Assembly (NCBI GenBank): GCA_963576725.1
Contig: OY755242.1
Coordinates: 60,308,480-60,372,479, forward strand
DNA length: 64,000 nucleotides
Direction: 5' to 3'
From: Azorinus chamasolen
Taxonomy: Eukaryota > Mollusca > Bivalvia > Cardiida > Solecurtidae
The notes under the pieces: generated by a model
Database searches by the model: none
Seen by the model: the letters and a program-made list of their open reading frames with translations, nothing else
What the model was told of the DNA's origin: nothing
Position numbers and translations under genes: made by a program
Shown: positions 10,184-21,505 of the stretch, in pieces
Numbering within the stretch: position 1 is the first letter of the stretch
How the letters are laid out: every line of letters begins with the position of its first letter

Positions 10184-10430
10184 TTAACCCTTTACTCCAT
10201 AAATACGCCTTTCTACGGCTCTGCAAACGGAGTAGCCCCAGACCAGACGACTCCTCTCTGAGCCGTCCGATCAGGATATGCTGTTTGCTTATGATATAAT
10301 ATAGATATGATTCTACAGTTTCTTTTATAGCCAAACTTCCTGTGTCAATGTGTTATTAGAACAAAATTACCTGATTAATAGTAATGCTGCCATTAGTTCA
10401 TACATGAATATTTATGAAGGAAAGGGTTAA
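10184..10430 (+). mobile_element. Family A2 MITE, intact TTAA to TTAA
   Basis: TTAA-CCCTTTACTCCATAAA at the left, GAAGGAAAGGG-TTAA at the right. Hairpin GTAGCCCCAGACCAGACGAC with tip ACTCCTCTCTGAGCC. Diagnostic tail GATATGATTCTACAGTTTCT. A good reference copy of subtype A2. Confidence 0.85.
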
Positions 10431-10769
10431 AAGCGGTCGATTATTTAATGCAACTGAATATAATGCAAAAGGCTAGCTTATTCAAAATCCACACGCAATA
10501 TCCATAACAATAAAGTAAGCAATAGAAATACATGTATACTATTGACCAATGTTTATATAATTAAAAAAGAAGTTATAAAAATGATGAACCATCCAAATCA
10601 ACCAATAATACAATTTATTTAAGAAATTTACTTAATGCAGTTGGAAAATCTCAACTGAATATGTGCCACAGCTGATATAGCACTGTTGGCTGTTAAGACA
10701 AGATGGCCATATAAGCCCTGTATCGCTTACCTGATTAATTGGTCAAGAAGTAAGAAATTGGCATCAGGT

Positions 10770-11345
10770 ACCAGAAAATTTCCAGTAACAACTGAAAGTA
10801 AGTAGTTTGGAACAGGGGCACTAGATAACTGACATTAACGGGTAACAGTAGGTAACTGACAGCAGGCTATAGATAATTGCATGGTACTGGCAATAGTAAT
10901 TAGTTGGCAAAAGGCGCTAATCATTTACCAGTAACAAGTGATAGTAAGTAACTGGCAGCAGACACTAGACAGTTATCAGTAGCAGGTGATAGGCAGACGT
11001 CATTAGACAGTTTCCAGTAGAAGGTGATAGTAAGTAGTCGGCATATACTAGACAGTTGGCAGTGACAGTAAATAGCTGGCAACGGGAACTAGACAGTTTC
11101 CAGTCGTGTGTGGCAGTTAGTAGTCGGCACCACCAAGCGGTAGACAGTTTCCAGTAGCAGGTAATAGTAAATAGAGTTGACAGAAGGCACTGGAAAGTTT
11201 CCATTAGCAGGTGACAGTAAGTAGGCGCTGGATAGTTTCCAGTAGCAGGTGATGGTGCATAGTTGACAGCGAACACCAGATAGCTGCTAGTAATAGGTAG
11301 CAGTAAGTAATATCAGGGTTGGCAGTAAGCAGTAGACCATTAGTA
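10770..11345. repeat. Degenerate tandem array, about 50-bp units
   Basis: Repeated blocks ACAGTTTCCAGTAGCAGGTG, ATAGTAAGTAGTTGGCA and GGCACTAGACAG recur roughly every 50 bases with heavy drift. Loose echoes appear again near 11468-11540. ORFs here are artefacts. Confidence 0.75.
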
Positions 11346-11782
11346 CACAGAGTACCTTTCGAAAAATAATGAATAAATAGTTTTAGATACGTTTATGCAT
11401 TTATGAAAATATTCATGTTAAGTGCACGTAATACCTCAAAAGTGTGTCTTTACCGACAATAAACTCAGCTCGACAGTAACAGGTAAGCGGTAGGCAGTGC
11501 ACAGATGCCATTAAACACATGTCATAAGTAGTTGGCATAAAGGAATAGGCAGTAGGCTGTCGTTAATGAAATTCCGTAGATATCAAGCAAAGCCAAAATT
11601 ACTCCAATCGTGCAACACAAAGAGGATAAAACATTTGATGTGGTACAGATAAAACCAATTCGAATATAATAAACCTTTATTGTGCTATAGGCGAACATGT
11701 GATAATTGTTGATACAGACGAAGAGAACCAAGAAGAGACGAGGAGTAATCAGAATGTAAACTATTTGACAATAGGATCGAGG

Positions 11783-11953
11783 GTTAAATAAGATGCGTAA
11801 ATCAAAATATATTCAAGAATGACTTCTTTATTTCTCCACCAAATCCTATGTTGTGACCACTGTATATAATCGTCTCGTAGAGAAAAAGTGGTCACAACAT
11901 AGGGTTTGGTGGAGAAATTATGGTTTTAATAATCGAGTACGTACCTTTATCTG
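11783..11953 (+). mobile_element. Family F MITE
   Basis: AATAAGATGCGTAAATC at the left, GTACGTACCTTTATCTG at the right. TTTCTCCACCAAATCCTATG pairs with CATAGGGTTTGGTGGAGAAA, and the inner stem tip is mutated (GTATATAATCGTCTCGTAG). Confidence 0.7.
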
Positions 11954-12916
11954 TTGCTCTGTAGATTGAATTTGTTTTAAACACGAGTTAAACAATTCAT
12001 TTAATATGATAATAGATGACATTTTCTACTGACGATATTTTTCTCAGCAGGCTAAATGATAGGAATTATCATCACAGATAAGCACGGCAGTTTGTAGTAT
12101 TATAGCCCACTTAGGTTTTGTAAAACCTTGCATCAATTTGTAACCACCTATGCGTACAGTTTGGATCCAAATGAGACATCGACAAGCATCGCGTCATATC
12201 AAGATTCAAACTGTTTGACACTCAGCCATTGTTTAGTTTAAACAATTTGAATTGTGTACGTGCAATTCTACAATTGTAGCTGATGATGTTTACATTACTT
12301 TGTGTTGAAGGGTTATTCTGATTACTAGTTAATGCCTGATTACTGTTTCCCAGATAATGCTCATGAAGTAAAGGAGGGTGACATTATTATGTTGACGAGA
12401 CACTTTTGTTCAGTATGCATAGAGTGGATAACAGTACTATCACACACGAGCACAAAGTCGCTGTAATTGGAAGTAATTAGTACATTAGGCCGTGATAAAA
12501 GAGGTCATCTAGGGAATCGTCACATTCTGTCCATTGACACATACTGGGTATATCATTTAGATGAACTCGCCCAAGTTAAATTTTGAAAGGCATCCAGTTT
12601 TCATCCATGACGGTTCCTGCATACGATATTAAACACTAATCTATCCCGTCACCATCTTGTTTTGTGACGTAATAGCAAGATATATGGACATTAGATCACG
12701 TGACAGGTTTATCAGTCAAAGGACCTAATGCCACAGACGGACTGCTCTCTATGATGGTATAGTTTCCTAACCTACAGCCAATAACACCATTTCGATGTAT
12801 GAAAATGTTAGGTGAAACTTTTCGACATTAATGGTTGATTATTGAGTTTCAGTTTTCAATGGTCATAAGCGATCCAAGCTAGGACACCACGGATCTGTGA
12901 GATGGTTTGGCCAATA
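11954..12916. other. Unassigned sequence with a C-type hairpin fragment
   Basis: No credible gene. A right-end scrap of C2 (TCAGCAGGCTAAATG) occurs near 12041-12056 and a C hairpin near 12152-12220. The remainder is low-complexity AT-rich sequence without a family I recognise. Confidence 0.4.
12152..12220 (+). mobile_element. C-type hairpin fragment
   Basis: TACAGTTTGGATCCAAATGA and TCAAGATTCAAACTGTTTGA are the two arms; the inner stem is eroded (GACATCGACAAGCATCGCGTC). Confidence 0.55.
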
Positions 12917-13035
12917 CAGTAGAACCTGTCCTAAACAACCTAAATCATGTCTAATTATGGGTCTGTAAAGTAGGTAGTAGCTTAATGCAGGTCAAAAGTA
13001 ATGCAGTAAATTCATTTAGGAGTTCCTATAGATTA
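12917..13035 (+). mobile_element. Family D MITE, left half only
   Basis: A D-type terminus CAGTAGAACCTGTCCTAAAC, then GGGTCTGTAAAGTAGGTAG, AGCTTAATGCAGGTCAAAAG and TAATGCAGTAAATTC. Homology stops just past the hairpin tip (GGAGTTCCTATAG); the right arm and right terminus are absent. Confidence 0.7.
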
Positions 13036-14055
13036 TTTGCACGGTTCGTTCAATTGATGTTTTAAAAGACGCCGGAACTTTCGAGGATGATGTAACTGGG
13101 GGCAAACATATATCACTGAAAATACTATGACTGTCCATCCCTTCATTCCGGCTAAAAACTAGCTCTGTAAAGTAATCCTATTATACTGGTGTTTAATTAT
13201 ATGTCATGACATATTAATCACTTGCGCAACTTGCAATTATCAATCGCGTTAAGCACATTGTGTCGTTACGGTTATACATGGTTTGTCACTAGTTAAAAAT
13301 TAGCAGTAATGAAATGTGTTTGCAATATCTATCCAATAAAGATCTGTGTTCGATTATGTCCATTTCCATGTGCTCTTAGAGCATTATAGTTCAGACAATA
13401 ATATCTGTACACTATATATTCCATAATTCTTATTTCTAGTAAGACTTTATGCAGCGGACATAGATCTTGTCCCAACACATCGTCTCCATTTGATAAAACA
13501 TTGTACAAATGTATCTCCAAATTCCAAGAGACATTGCATTGTCCGAACGGGAATGGCTATATGCATCTGTGCAAGACCATTGATAAAGAAATATGAACTT
13601 GACATGTGATAAAAGAAGCTATTTCTAGAATGAGACTCATTATCGCTATGTTTCATCGCATGCATGTATACCATTATAAAGAAACGTCTGGTACAAAATC
13701 GGAAGTCACGACAAAGTTACATATAATCAACGTATATAAGCACTATACATTTAGTTTTAAGTATAACATTGACCTTTGCCAAAGCGTTCCTAAGTCAAAG
13801 TATTCCAAAGTAAAAGAAGCATTTATACGGCGGACAACGAAGGGCAAGATGTCAACAATGACAGATGACCCTACAGTAGTCCCCAGCACAAATGAACATC
13901 TAGCAGTATTATCTAATACAAAATTGATGCCCAGAAATACGGCAATAAGAACAAGTTATCCCCAATAAGGGCTTGAAAAGTCTTCTCGTGCAAGGAAACA
14001 TATAAAGCGAAGTCAAAATAAGTCGAAGAATATTTGGTGTTTAAGATTTTGTTGC
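13036..14055. other. No recognisable gene or repeat
   Basis: Holds a 120-codon plus-strand ORF (13606-13968) with lysine/threonine-rich composition, no recognised domain and no convincing splice context. No repeat family was identified. Confidence 0.4.
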
Positions 14056-14278
14056 TTAACACTTTATTCCATGAATATTCATGTAAGAAATAAAGAGATA
14101 CTACGAGTATTAATTAGAGCGTTTTTATAGTGACAAATGAACATAGGAATTTTTGGCCTGGCAGCAACTATAGATCTATACTACTGCATACACAAAAAGA
14201 AGAGTTTGCTCAGACGGCTGCTACAGGAGCCGTCTGATCTGGGTATGTTTGCAAAGGCGTAGATAGGAGCATTTGTTG
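14056..14278 (-). mobile_element. Family A2 MITE, reverse orientation
   Basis: TTAACACTTTATTCCATGAA at the left, then TATTCATGTAAGAAATA, TTTTTGGCCTGGCAGC and the hairpin GACGGCTGCTACAGGAGCC, then TTTGCAAAGGCGTAGATAGG. The right terminal AAAGGGTTAA is lost. Confidence 0.7.
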
Positions 14279-15050
14279 GAGCTCTTACGTAGTACAGCAA
14301 CCACTTTTAACAAACATTTACACTGCTCCACGTTTTGTTCGAACGTTTAACAACTTCTTCAAAAGCTTGACAGTTTGTAACCATATGCGGTGGTAGTGAA
14401 CTGATGTTGCGATATGTACCCATGTGAGAAGTCACACTGGACACTGATAAACTGAGAAAAATCTATATAAATATAGACAGAACAAGATGTGTTTGTGAAA
14501 CACTATGCCCCTTATTTGACCTTTGAACTTGATGTATAACCTTGACCTTAATAAACCACCCCTAAAAATGTTTGCCTTTATAAGTTGCGCAAGCATACCA
14601 AGTTTGAAGTATGTATGTGCAATGGCTAAAATAAAAAAATATCGCCAACAATAAAGTTGTCCACAAACCAACCAACTAACAGACCTACAGGCGGGACAAA
14701 ACAATATGCCCATCCCTCCTTTGATCCGGGGGGGGGGGGGGGGGGCAAAAATGTCCCTATAAGAAAAAGTCCATTTAGATAGAAAACGTCCATATAATTC
14801 GATATAACTAATAAAGTTTAATATTCGCGGACGAATCACCGACAGATGTGTATTTGATTTTTCTGGTGTTAATAGTTTCAATAATTCAATAATTGGTCAA
14901 TATGTAAATAAAGAGCATATTATCTAATATGCAATCGCCAGCGTTACCTTTTCTTAATAATTTTATTTGTGTTAAGGTTTACGCTGAACATATGTAGAGA
15001 GCGTATCTTCCTACAAGTTTTATTTGTTTTGTATCTACCTGATTTACTAT
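14279..15050. other. No gene; poly-G tract inside
   Basis: A 149-codon minus-strand ORF crosses a run of about 17 G (14728-14745) and has no recognisable domain. A segment around 14505-14660 (TTGACCTTGACC, CAAGCATACCAAGTTTGAAG) resembles degraded mollusc-type repeat sequence of the AGGTCA kind. Confidence 0.4.
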
Positions 15051-15107
15051 TGAGGCTACTGATAGTCAAGCGCGTTACCACTAGACCACCGCACACCACT
15101 TAAAATA
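15051..15107 (-). mobile_element. tRNA-like SINE head fragment
   Basis: On the minus strand GGTGGTCTAGTGGTAACGCG reads like a tRNA A-box region (TGGTCTAGTGGTAAC), followed by CTTGACTATCAGTAGC. No B box (GGTTCGA) follows in register, so this is a truncated SINE or tRNA pseudogene rather than a tRNA gene. Confidence 0.5.
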
Positions 15108-15203
15108 GTAAATCACATAGTAAATCAGGCGAATGTATGTGGATTTATCAATTTCATTCACAATAGGTTTATTAAACAAGTTTTGGTATAAAAATTACAT
15201 ATA

Positions 15204-15402
15204 ATAAATTCTGAAGAGAGGTGATCCCCCGAAAGCAAAACTTGCAACACAAAAGGAGAAAATTGCAGACTCGGTTTTATTGGGTCTGTTCATGAGCAGT
15301 AATTGAAAGTGCAACACCGCTCACGCCCCCTAGCACCGGCTTAAGCGCTATTCAATTTTCAGAACAAAATGTACTGAAATTCGTGATCTGGAAGGATCAG
15401 AA
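15204..15402 (-). repeat. 199-bp dispersed repeat, copy 1
   Basis: Matches 17970-18168 at the same length with about a dozen substitutions and no indels. Contains GGTGATCCCCCGAAAGC, GCAGACTCGGTTTTATTG and CACGCCCCCTAGCACCGG. Read on the minus strand it contains AATAAAACCGAGTC, so it may be the 3' end of a transcribed retroelement. Class unknown. Confidence 0.7.
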
Positions 15403-15478
15403 AACATTCATTTTGATACGGGTACATGTGACCATTTGTGATATTAATGAGTTATTAATGTGTAACTTACTCATTTAT

Positions 15479-15570
15479 TTAATCAATTCCCTCCTACTGA
15501 AGCCATTTGACGCCTAGGTAGATTTTTTCAAAGCGATTGGGTTTAAAATAGTCTTTGGGGAATAGGTTAA
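15479..15570 (-). mobile_element. Family B MITE, core deleted
   Basis: TTAATCAATTCCCTCCTACTG at the left and GGGGAATAGG-TTAA at the right, but only 92 bp. CATTTGACGCC is joined to TTTTTTCAAAGCGATTGGG, so the entire hairpin has been removed. Confidence 0.65.
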
Positions 15571-16100
15571 AACAACTCAAGTGCCAAGATAACGGCAATT
15601 AACGAAATGATGCATTTTATATTGCATTCATAGCCCTGTATATATAGCATGACACAAATGTAATCTGCAATTACCCTGTGGAATTACTTATTGAAGTGTG
15701 GTTGATAACTTATGCTCTTACAGCTGAGAGGACTAAACACAAGAACAGGTTACCAACTTACCATTAACATTTTGAAACTATGATTTATCATTAGGATATT
15801 CTTTAAACAGTTCCTAGTACGGAGAAGTGCTCGTATTATGTCTGACTTCAATAGATGTCATATTTGCCTAACACTTTGCTTTCTCTGGGTCATTTTAGTA
15901 ATTAATCAAAGTTTACCTAAATATGTGCAACCTTCTCGGGCAGTCCCTAATTCATTGAAATTTAGGCTACATTTGTGTTAATGTCAGTAACTCTATATCG
16001 CAATTGTGCAATGGTATCTTGATTGATTTATGTCTGCACAAAACATTCTAAAGTCTGGAAGAATGCACCCCTTAATATATTTGATGCAGCTTTTAGATAT
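15571..16100. other. No gene or repeat recognised
   Basis: AT-rich unique-looking sequence without long ORFs or inverted repeats that I could identify. Confidence 0.4.
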
Positions 16101-16101
16101 A

Positions 16102-16377
16102 CAGTTGAACCTCGATATCTCGAACTCGGATACCTTGATGTTCTAGATAACTCGAAGGAAAAGTTTGTTCCAACCAAAATTGACAATACAGAATTGCTGT
16201 GAACTATATCACTACGCATACTAATAATTGGAAACACACGTGGCAGCTTAATGTAGGTCGAAGGAAATGCTGAAATCTCATACAGGAGCTTTCAGCATTA
16301 CTTTAGACCTGCATTAAGCTGTGAACTTGAGAAATTGTTTAGATTAGAAATTGGATAACTCGAGCCTCTGTTATACA
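16102..16377 (+). mobile_element. Tig2 MITE (Tigger/pogo-like)
   Basis: TA-CAGTTGAACCTCGATATC opens a classic pogo/Tigger-type end; GGATAACTCGAGCCTCTG near the right is its eroded partner. The core pairs GGCAGCTTAATGTAGGTCG with AGACCTGCATTAAGCTGTG around TCATACAGGAGC. The right terminus beyond CTGTTATAC is lost. Confidence 0.75.
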
Positions 16378-16709
16378 AAAGTAATTTGTATGCACCCCCC
16401 CCCCCTGAAGTTTGAGACATATAGTATTCAAACAATATAAATAGGGTGTTAGCAACCATGAAAATGATACAGGATATGTCAAAAGTGTATCCATTTGCCG
16501 TATTTGGCTTAGTGGTAATTAACAGAGACGCACATGCAGGCTAACAGTGTAAACCCAGATTTGAGATCAGGATATGTGCTAAATTGCCCCGCTAGTATTT
16601 CCTAACTGCACACAACCACAGCTGTCGTAATTAAGAATAGATTAATTTAAAACACATGACCGAGTTCAGTAATGACTAAACTGTGGAAAACTAAACTGAA
16701 AACAGATAG

Positions 16710-17430
16710 GAAGTCTTTGGAAAGCATGCAAACGTTACAGAGATGAAGTATTTGACAAGCATGCAAACGTCACGATAGGATATAAAAAAGTGTTGTATGA
16801 AGTAATTGACAAGCATACAAAATTACAGATAAGGAGTATTTATCAAACATGTAAATGTTTTGGTATTACGTCCTTGACAAGCACGTAATCGTTCTGATAT
16901 GAAGTCATTGACAAACATGTAAACGTTACAGATATGAATTTTTTGTCAATAATGTAAGCGTACGACAGGACATACTTTGACATGTATGTAAACGCTACAG
17001 ATAGGAAGTCTTTGACAAGTATGTAAACGCTACAGATAAGAAGTCTTTGAAAAACATTTAAACTTTACAGATAAGAATTCTTTCACAAGTATGTAAACGC
17101 TACAGATAGGAAGTCTTTGACGAGCATTTAAACATTACAGACATGAAGTCTGACAAGCATGTGATCTGGTTTATGGGATGTCTCTGACAAGTATGCATAC
17201 TTTACAGATATGAAATCTTGGACAATCATGTAAACGTTACTAATAGGAAGGATATTTGACAATCGTATTGATGTTACGATATGAAGTCTTTGATAGGCAT
17301 GTGCAGATATGACGTCTCTGATAGGCATGTGCAGATATGCAGTCTCTGACAAGCATGTAAAACGATACCAATAGGACGTCTTTGATAGGCATGTAAACAT
17401 TACTAAAATGGAGTATTTGACAAGCATATA
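16710..17430. repeat. Tandem array, about 35-bp units
   Basis: Units read roughly GAAGTCTTTGACAAGCATG then TAAACGTTACAGATAG. About 20 copies with point changes and small gaps. Two minus-strand ORFs across it are artefacts. Confidence 0.85.
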
Positions 17431-17656
17431 TATGTCGGAAACGATTGAGTGTTTCATGGCTTAATAACAGAGCCATATAATTAATATATACATGTAGTTA
17501 CGTGTAATTTTAATGCCGAAAATGGTAGTACAGACGGCTGTGTATAGTCTAAATTTGTGTATCTTTAGCATGCTTAATTTTGGCCCGCCCATAGACTTTG
17601 TCTCTTTCCTACATTAGAACATAAGCTATCTTTTTCTACAAGCATCTTCAGTGCAA

Positions 17657-17830
17657 CAGATAACATGCGCACTCGTATACTAAATGCGTCATTTCTCCAC
17701 CAAACCCTGTGGTTTCTACTCTTTAGAATCGTTTCTTTGAGACAATTCTTAAGAGTGGTCACAATGCAGGGTTTGGTGGAGAAATAAAGTAGTTATTTTT
17801 TAAAAAGATTTAATTTCTGCATCTTATCTG
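17657..17830 (-). mobile_element. Family F MITE, reverse orientation
   Basis: CAGATAACATGCGCACTCG at the left and TGCATCTTATCTG at the right are the F ends. TTTCTCCACCAAACCCTGTG pairs with GCAGGGTTTGGTGGAGAAAT; the inner stem is TCTTTAGAATCG/GACAATTCTTAAGAG. Confidence 0.75.
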
Positions 17831-17969
17831 GACCTGTGCATCTTAGTCGAGCGCGATACAGTCTGGAGCCTAATGAAGCGGCCAAACTGCTTGCAAAAAT
17901 GTCCCACAATGACCCACAATATGCTATGGGCTGACCTGCATCGCAATATACTAGTATACATATACGTAC

Positions 17970-18168
17970 ATAAATTCTGAAGGGTGGTGATCCCCCGAAA
18001 GCAAAAATTGCAACACAAAAAGAGAAAAGTGCAGACTCGGTTTTATTGAGTCTGTTCATGAGCAGTAATTGAAAGTGCAACACTGCTCACGCCCCCTAGC
18101 ACCGGCTTAAGCGGTATTCAATTTTCAGAACAAGAAGTACTGAAATTCATGATCTCGAAGGATCAGAA
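17970..18168 (-). repeat. 199-bp dispersed repeat, copy 2
   Basis: Same length and about 94% identical by eye to 15204-15402. Neither copy has visible terminal inverted repeats. Both start ATAAATTCTGAAG and end GGATCAGAA. Confidence 0.7.
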
Positions 18169-18397
18169 GGTATAACAACACTGAGAAGGAATGTATTGAT
18201 CTTTTTATGTGTCCTGTAGTTGATGTTATTGATGTCTGTAAATTGAAATGAAACAGGTGTATCATTTTCAAACCACAAAAAGATAGAAAGAAAACAGGTG
18301 ACGCTTACACTAGAGCATTTTAAATATATTCGTACTTACATGAATTAGTTTCCTGACCATTTTATTGCCCCTTGATATGTATATCTAGGCATGGCTA

Positions 18398-18497
18398 CAG
18401 ATGAAGGTGCGTACCCAAACACTAAAATCGTCAGTTCTCCACCAAACTCTATACTGTGACAACTCTTTAGAATCGCCTCGCATCTTATTTCTGTTGA
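18398..18497 (-). mobile_element. Family F MITE, half copy
   Basis: CAGATGAAGGTGCGTACCC, CACTAAAATCGTCAGTTCTC, CACCAAACTCTATACTGTG and AACTCTTTAGAATCG form one arm. Homology ends just after the position of the hairpin tip. Confidence 0.6.
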
Positions 18498-18566
18498 GGT
18501 TTTTAATTAAATGGCGTGTGAACACTTAATGGCGTCTAGTTTAATTATTTACTTCTATTCCAACGT

Positions 18567-18753
18567 TTAACTTTTAGCCTGCTACGGACGGACGAGTGAA
18601 TACCTTTGCAAACAGTTTGGATCCAGATGAGACGCCGAGTAACGTCTCATCAGGATCCAAACTGTTTGAGACCCTAGATGCATTTTGCTAGATTGAATTT
18701 TGAAATTGTTGTAGGTAAAAATTATGTAAAAATAGTTTGCTTTAGAGGCTTAA
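18567..18753 (+). mobile_element. Family C2 MITE
   Basis: TTAA-CTTTTAGCCTGCTACG at the left and AGAGGCTTAA at the right. Hairpin arms AACAGTTTGGATCCAGATGA and CATCAGGATCCAAACTGTTT flank a shortened tip (CCGAGTAACGTC). Tail GAATTTTGAAATTG is as in the copy at 36279. Confidence 0.75.
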
Positions 18754-19599
18754 ATGAGACCAGTTTTCAATTTTATGTTTGCATAATGAATCCGACGAAT
18801 GAGACGGGAACGGCCTGCTTATAAAGATATACCCGTTTATCAAAAGCGTAAATCAGACTGTGTTAAATGTACTTGTTTCTATACTTTCGCAGACCTTGTG
18901 AAAACAATTTTGCAATATGCAATACGTTATTAACTAAATCATTATTTGCGTATTATCATCTAGTAATAAAATCGTTTTCTGTATAATGAATGTTACATGC
19001 TCTATGTCTGTAAATAGATTGATGCGGTTGCGGTGGTTACAGTACATTTGTACCATACTGTGATCATTTATAAGTGCATAATAAAACCAGGTCGATGTCA
19101 TGTCCTATTGTAATATTTACAAAACACTACAAATATAGAAACTTAAAGATGACAACTTCCAACGAAAGCAAGCTTGGGTCATTTTTCTACACGATTCAAG
19201 AGAACAATGCTAAGAACGAGTAGAGGGGATAATTTATTCATTTATGTCACCACATACAGATATAGAGTAGCATGCACACAGTGCCACAATTGTGGGCTCA
19301 TTGCATTACAACAAAATGGTCTTCCTGGTTATTCTGCCTTATTGTAGCTGATACTTTATAATAATAATAATAACATACCCCAGTAAAAGGTTTGAATTAC
19401 TATTTATATTCGACATACTTACTAATTCTCGTTCCGGCTTCTGCCAGTTTCTATGGTTACGCCTTTTGAATGTTTCTCTTGAACAAATACAAGAAACAGT
19501 CTTGTACGGTGTTAAGTAGGCCGCGGTGCGTGTGTATGTTAGCGTACAATTGATTGTTTATAGGATACCTGGAAGCAGCGGGTTTGAACGGAGACAAGT
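18754..19599. other. No gene; one low-copy repeat scrap
   Basis: CCAGTTTCTATGGTTACGCC with GAATGTTTCTCTTGAACAAA (about 19443-19488) recurs in diverged form near 32573 and 42643. A short (AAT)n tract lies at 19362-19373. Otherwise unremarkable. Confidence 0.4.
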
Positions 19600-19849
19600 T
19601 TAGCCCTTTACTTCATATAAATGCCTATTTCACGCATTTGCAGAGAAGCCCCAGATCAGAAAGAGGTTCTGTGGCAGTCATCTGATCAGTGCCTGTTCTT
19701 TTTGCTAATGAACTATGAAAAATCTGTTTATTTAGTTTCTAAAATGACTACAATATTCCACCTTCCACATTTCATTGTAACTATGTCGTCTATGAATGTT
19801 GAGTAGGTATTGGAATTTGGACTAAAATATAGAACAGGAAAAGGGTGAA
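19600..19849 (+). mobile_element. Family A1 MITE, degraded
   Basis: TTAGCCCTTTACTTCATATA at the left and GAACAGGAAAAGGGTGAA at the right. The hairpin is badly mutated (GCCCCAGATCAGAAAGAGG versus GTCATCTGATCAGTGCCTG). Tail CTACAATATTCCACCTTCCA is shared with other A1 copies. Confidence 0.75.
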
Positions 19850-20534
19850 TAAAAAACTGTTCGACTGCACAGAAGAGTAAATAAATTGGAAGGTAAGAAG
19901 GTATATGCGTTTATGTTGTAGTTACATTTCATTACTGATTAGAGAGTAACTATTAACAGGTAAATGAAGCTTAAATTGTCCCTCAATATATTCAATACAA
20001 ATTACGTTTTATGTTCTACGTAATCTACATTTCTCAAAGTACAATTTCTTCTGTTTCATTTCGGAAACGGTGTCAGATGTCAAACAGGTTGGATACTATT
20101 TAGACTTCGGATCATCCAGAGTCTTGTTTGGATCAAATCTGTTCCTAAACATGTATTTATAGCTGTTTTTACAAAACCCTCGAAATAATCGTATTTGTGA
20201 AAGGTATGTATTGGTGAATGTGTATAGCTGCCCAGTTCATTCTAACTTGCTATGTACTTTAGTTCGTTAAAAGATGTGTTTTGTTCACACGTCGTTTAAC
20301 ATCTAAATGTAATTTGAAAATATATTACCATTTCAGCGAAAGATTTCCAAAACACTAACTTATATTTAATCAAATATTTCCCTTAAAGTGAAAATTCGCG
20401 CATAATAATGGACGAGTTAATGTTTTCTATATGACCTCCATAGTATCGTGATATATATTGATTTAATATTTTTAATAATGTGAAAAGTTATAGTTACCCC
20501 AAAAACTGAAAATTGGTTTGTTTTTTTATGAAAT
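19850..20534. other. No gene; C-like hairpin scrap near 20080
   Basis: GTCAAACAGGTTGGATAC and TTGTTTGGATCAAATCTG (20076-20145) look like decayed C-type arms. No other feature was identified. Confidence 0.35.
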
Positions 20535-20638
20535 ATAGTTACGCTATTGTTTATTGTATAGCATAACCTCTCCTAAGTAGCCAATCATAGTTACGCTATT
20601 GTTTATTGTATAGCATAACCTCTCCTAAGTAGCCAATC
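20535..20638. repeat. Exact 52-bp tandem duplication
   Basis: Two consecutive identical copies of a 52-base unit that starts ATAGTTACGCTATTG and ends AAGTAGCCAATC. The lack of any difference implies a recent duplication or an assembly artefact. Confidence 0.9.
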
Positions 20639-20671
20639 ATGTATTGAACATAAGAGTCCTACAAAAGCTGG

Positions 20672-20917
20672 TTATCCCTTTCCCTATTCTATGTTTATTT
20701 GAAATTGCATTACCTACTGAATATTCATGGACAAAAAGTTACAATGAAATACAGAAGGGGAACATTGTAGCCATCTTATAAAGTAAAGAAACCGATCTCA
20801 GAATTCCATTAGCAAACAGAGTAGACCCTGATCAGACGGCTCCTTTAGGAGCCGTCTGACCTGGTATACTCTGTTTGCAAATGTGGGAAAACACGTTTAT
20901 ATGAAGGAAATGGTTAA
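20672..20917 (-). mobile_element. Family A1 MITE, reverse orientation
   Basis: TTAT-CCCTTTCCCTATTC at the left and GAAGGAAATGG-TTAA at the right. Hairpin tip GGCTCCTTTAGGAGCC. Body blocks CTGAATATTCATGGACAAA and AGTAAAGAAACCGATCTC are the reverse of the A1 tail. Confidence 0.8.
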
Positions 20918-21379
20918 GGCAAGTTCTAATGTACGTAATTTGCTACTTTCGGCAGCAGTAGTATGTCCCTGGAATTCCTAAGCGAAGACGAAACCCAGAT
21001 ACACAATTAGCAGATAGGGTAAGCAGCTATCATATAACAATAACGGTAAATATCTAAGCCTACGGACCTCGCAAATATGACACTGGCTTCAGTCTTCGGA
21101 CTCGGTCATTGTTACATTGGCCAGGACCGTTATTACATGTATACAGTGATTGCACTTTACTGAAGTCAGTATGGGTATTAAAATGATAGCGACCGCGGGC
21201 GACTGTCTTTAGCCAGACCGATAAATCCTCATATTGGTCGACCCTTATTAAATCCTACACTGCACCCCTCTCTACTCATGAATGAAAAATGCATTTGGCA
21301 AAATTGACTGGAGCTTAGAATGCGACGCCATGACAGTATTAGCGCCATGTACTGAAATCAGCGCATCAGTTGGCTAACG
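20918..21379. other. No gene recognised
   Basis: Mixed-composition sequence, locally less AT-rich than its surroundings. It may be the body of the retroelement whose tail is seen at 21380-21505, but no coding frame is preserved. Confidence 0.3.
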
Positions 21380-21505
21380 TTAATTATTATAATACCTGCT
21401 TGACGTCAGGTTGGCATGGCTTATTTATAGCTATATATTTGTCTTTGTATGATTGTAACTATGAAGAGACTCTAATAAAGGTTATTATATATTATTATAT
21501 ATACG
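21380..21505 (+). mobile_element. Possible retroelement 3' end
   Basis: GAAGAGACTCTAATAAAGG followed by a TTATTATATATTATTATATA tail looks like the 3' end of a non-LTR element or SINE with a simple-repeat tail. No upstream reverse transcriptase frame remains. Confidence 0.3.

Noticed and set aside
10965..11276. 103-codon minus-strand ORF
   Set aside because: Lies in the degenerate 50-bp tandem array and repeats its own motifs.
13606..13968. 120-codon plus-strand ORF considered as a gene
   Set aside because: No domain, no convincing splice or promoter context; AT-rich chance ORF is as likely.
14432..14881. 149-codon minus-strand ORF
   Set aside because: Crosses a poly-G run read as poly-proline and has no recognisable domain.
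15051..15107. tRNA gene on the minus strand
   Set aside because: A-box-like sequence only; no B box, acceptor stem or anticodon arm in register.
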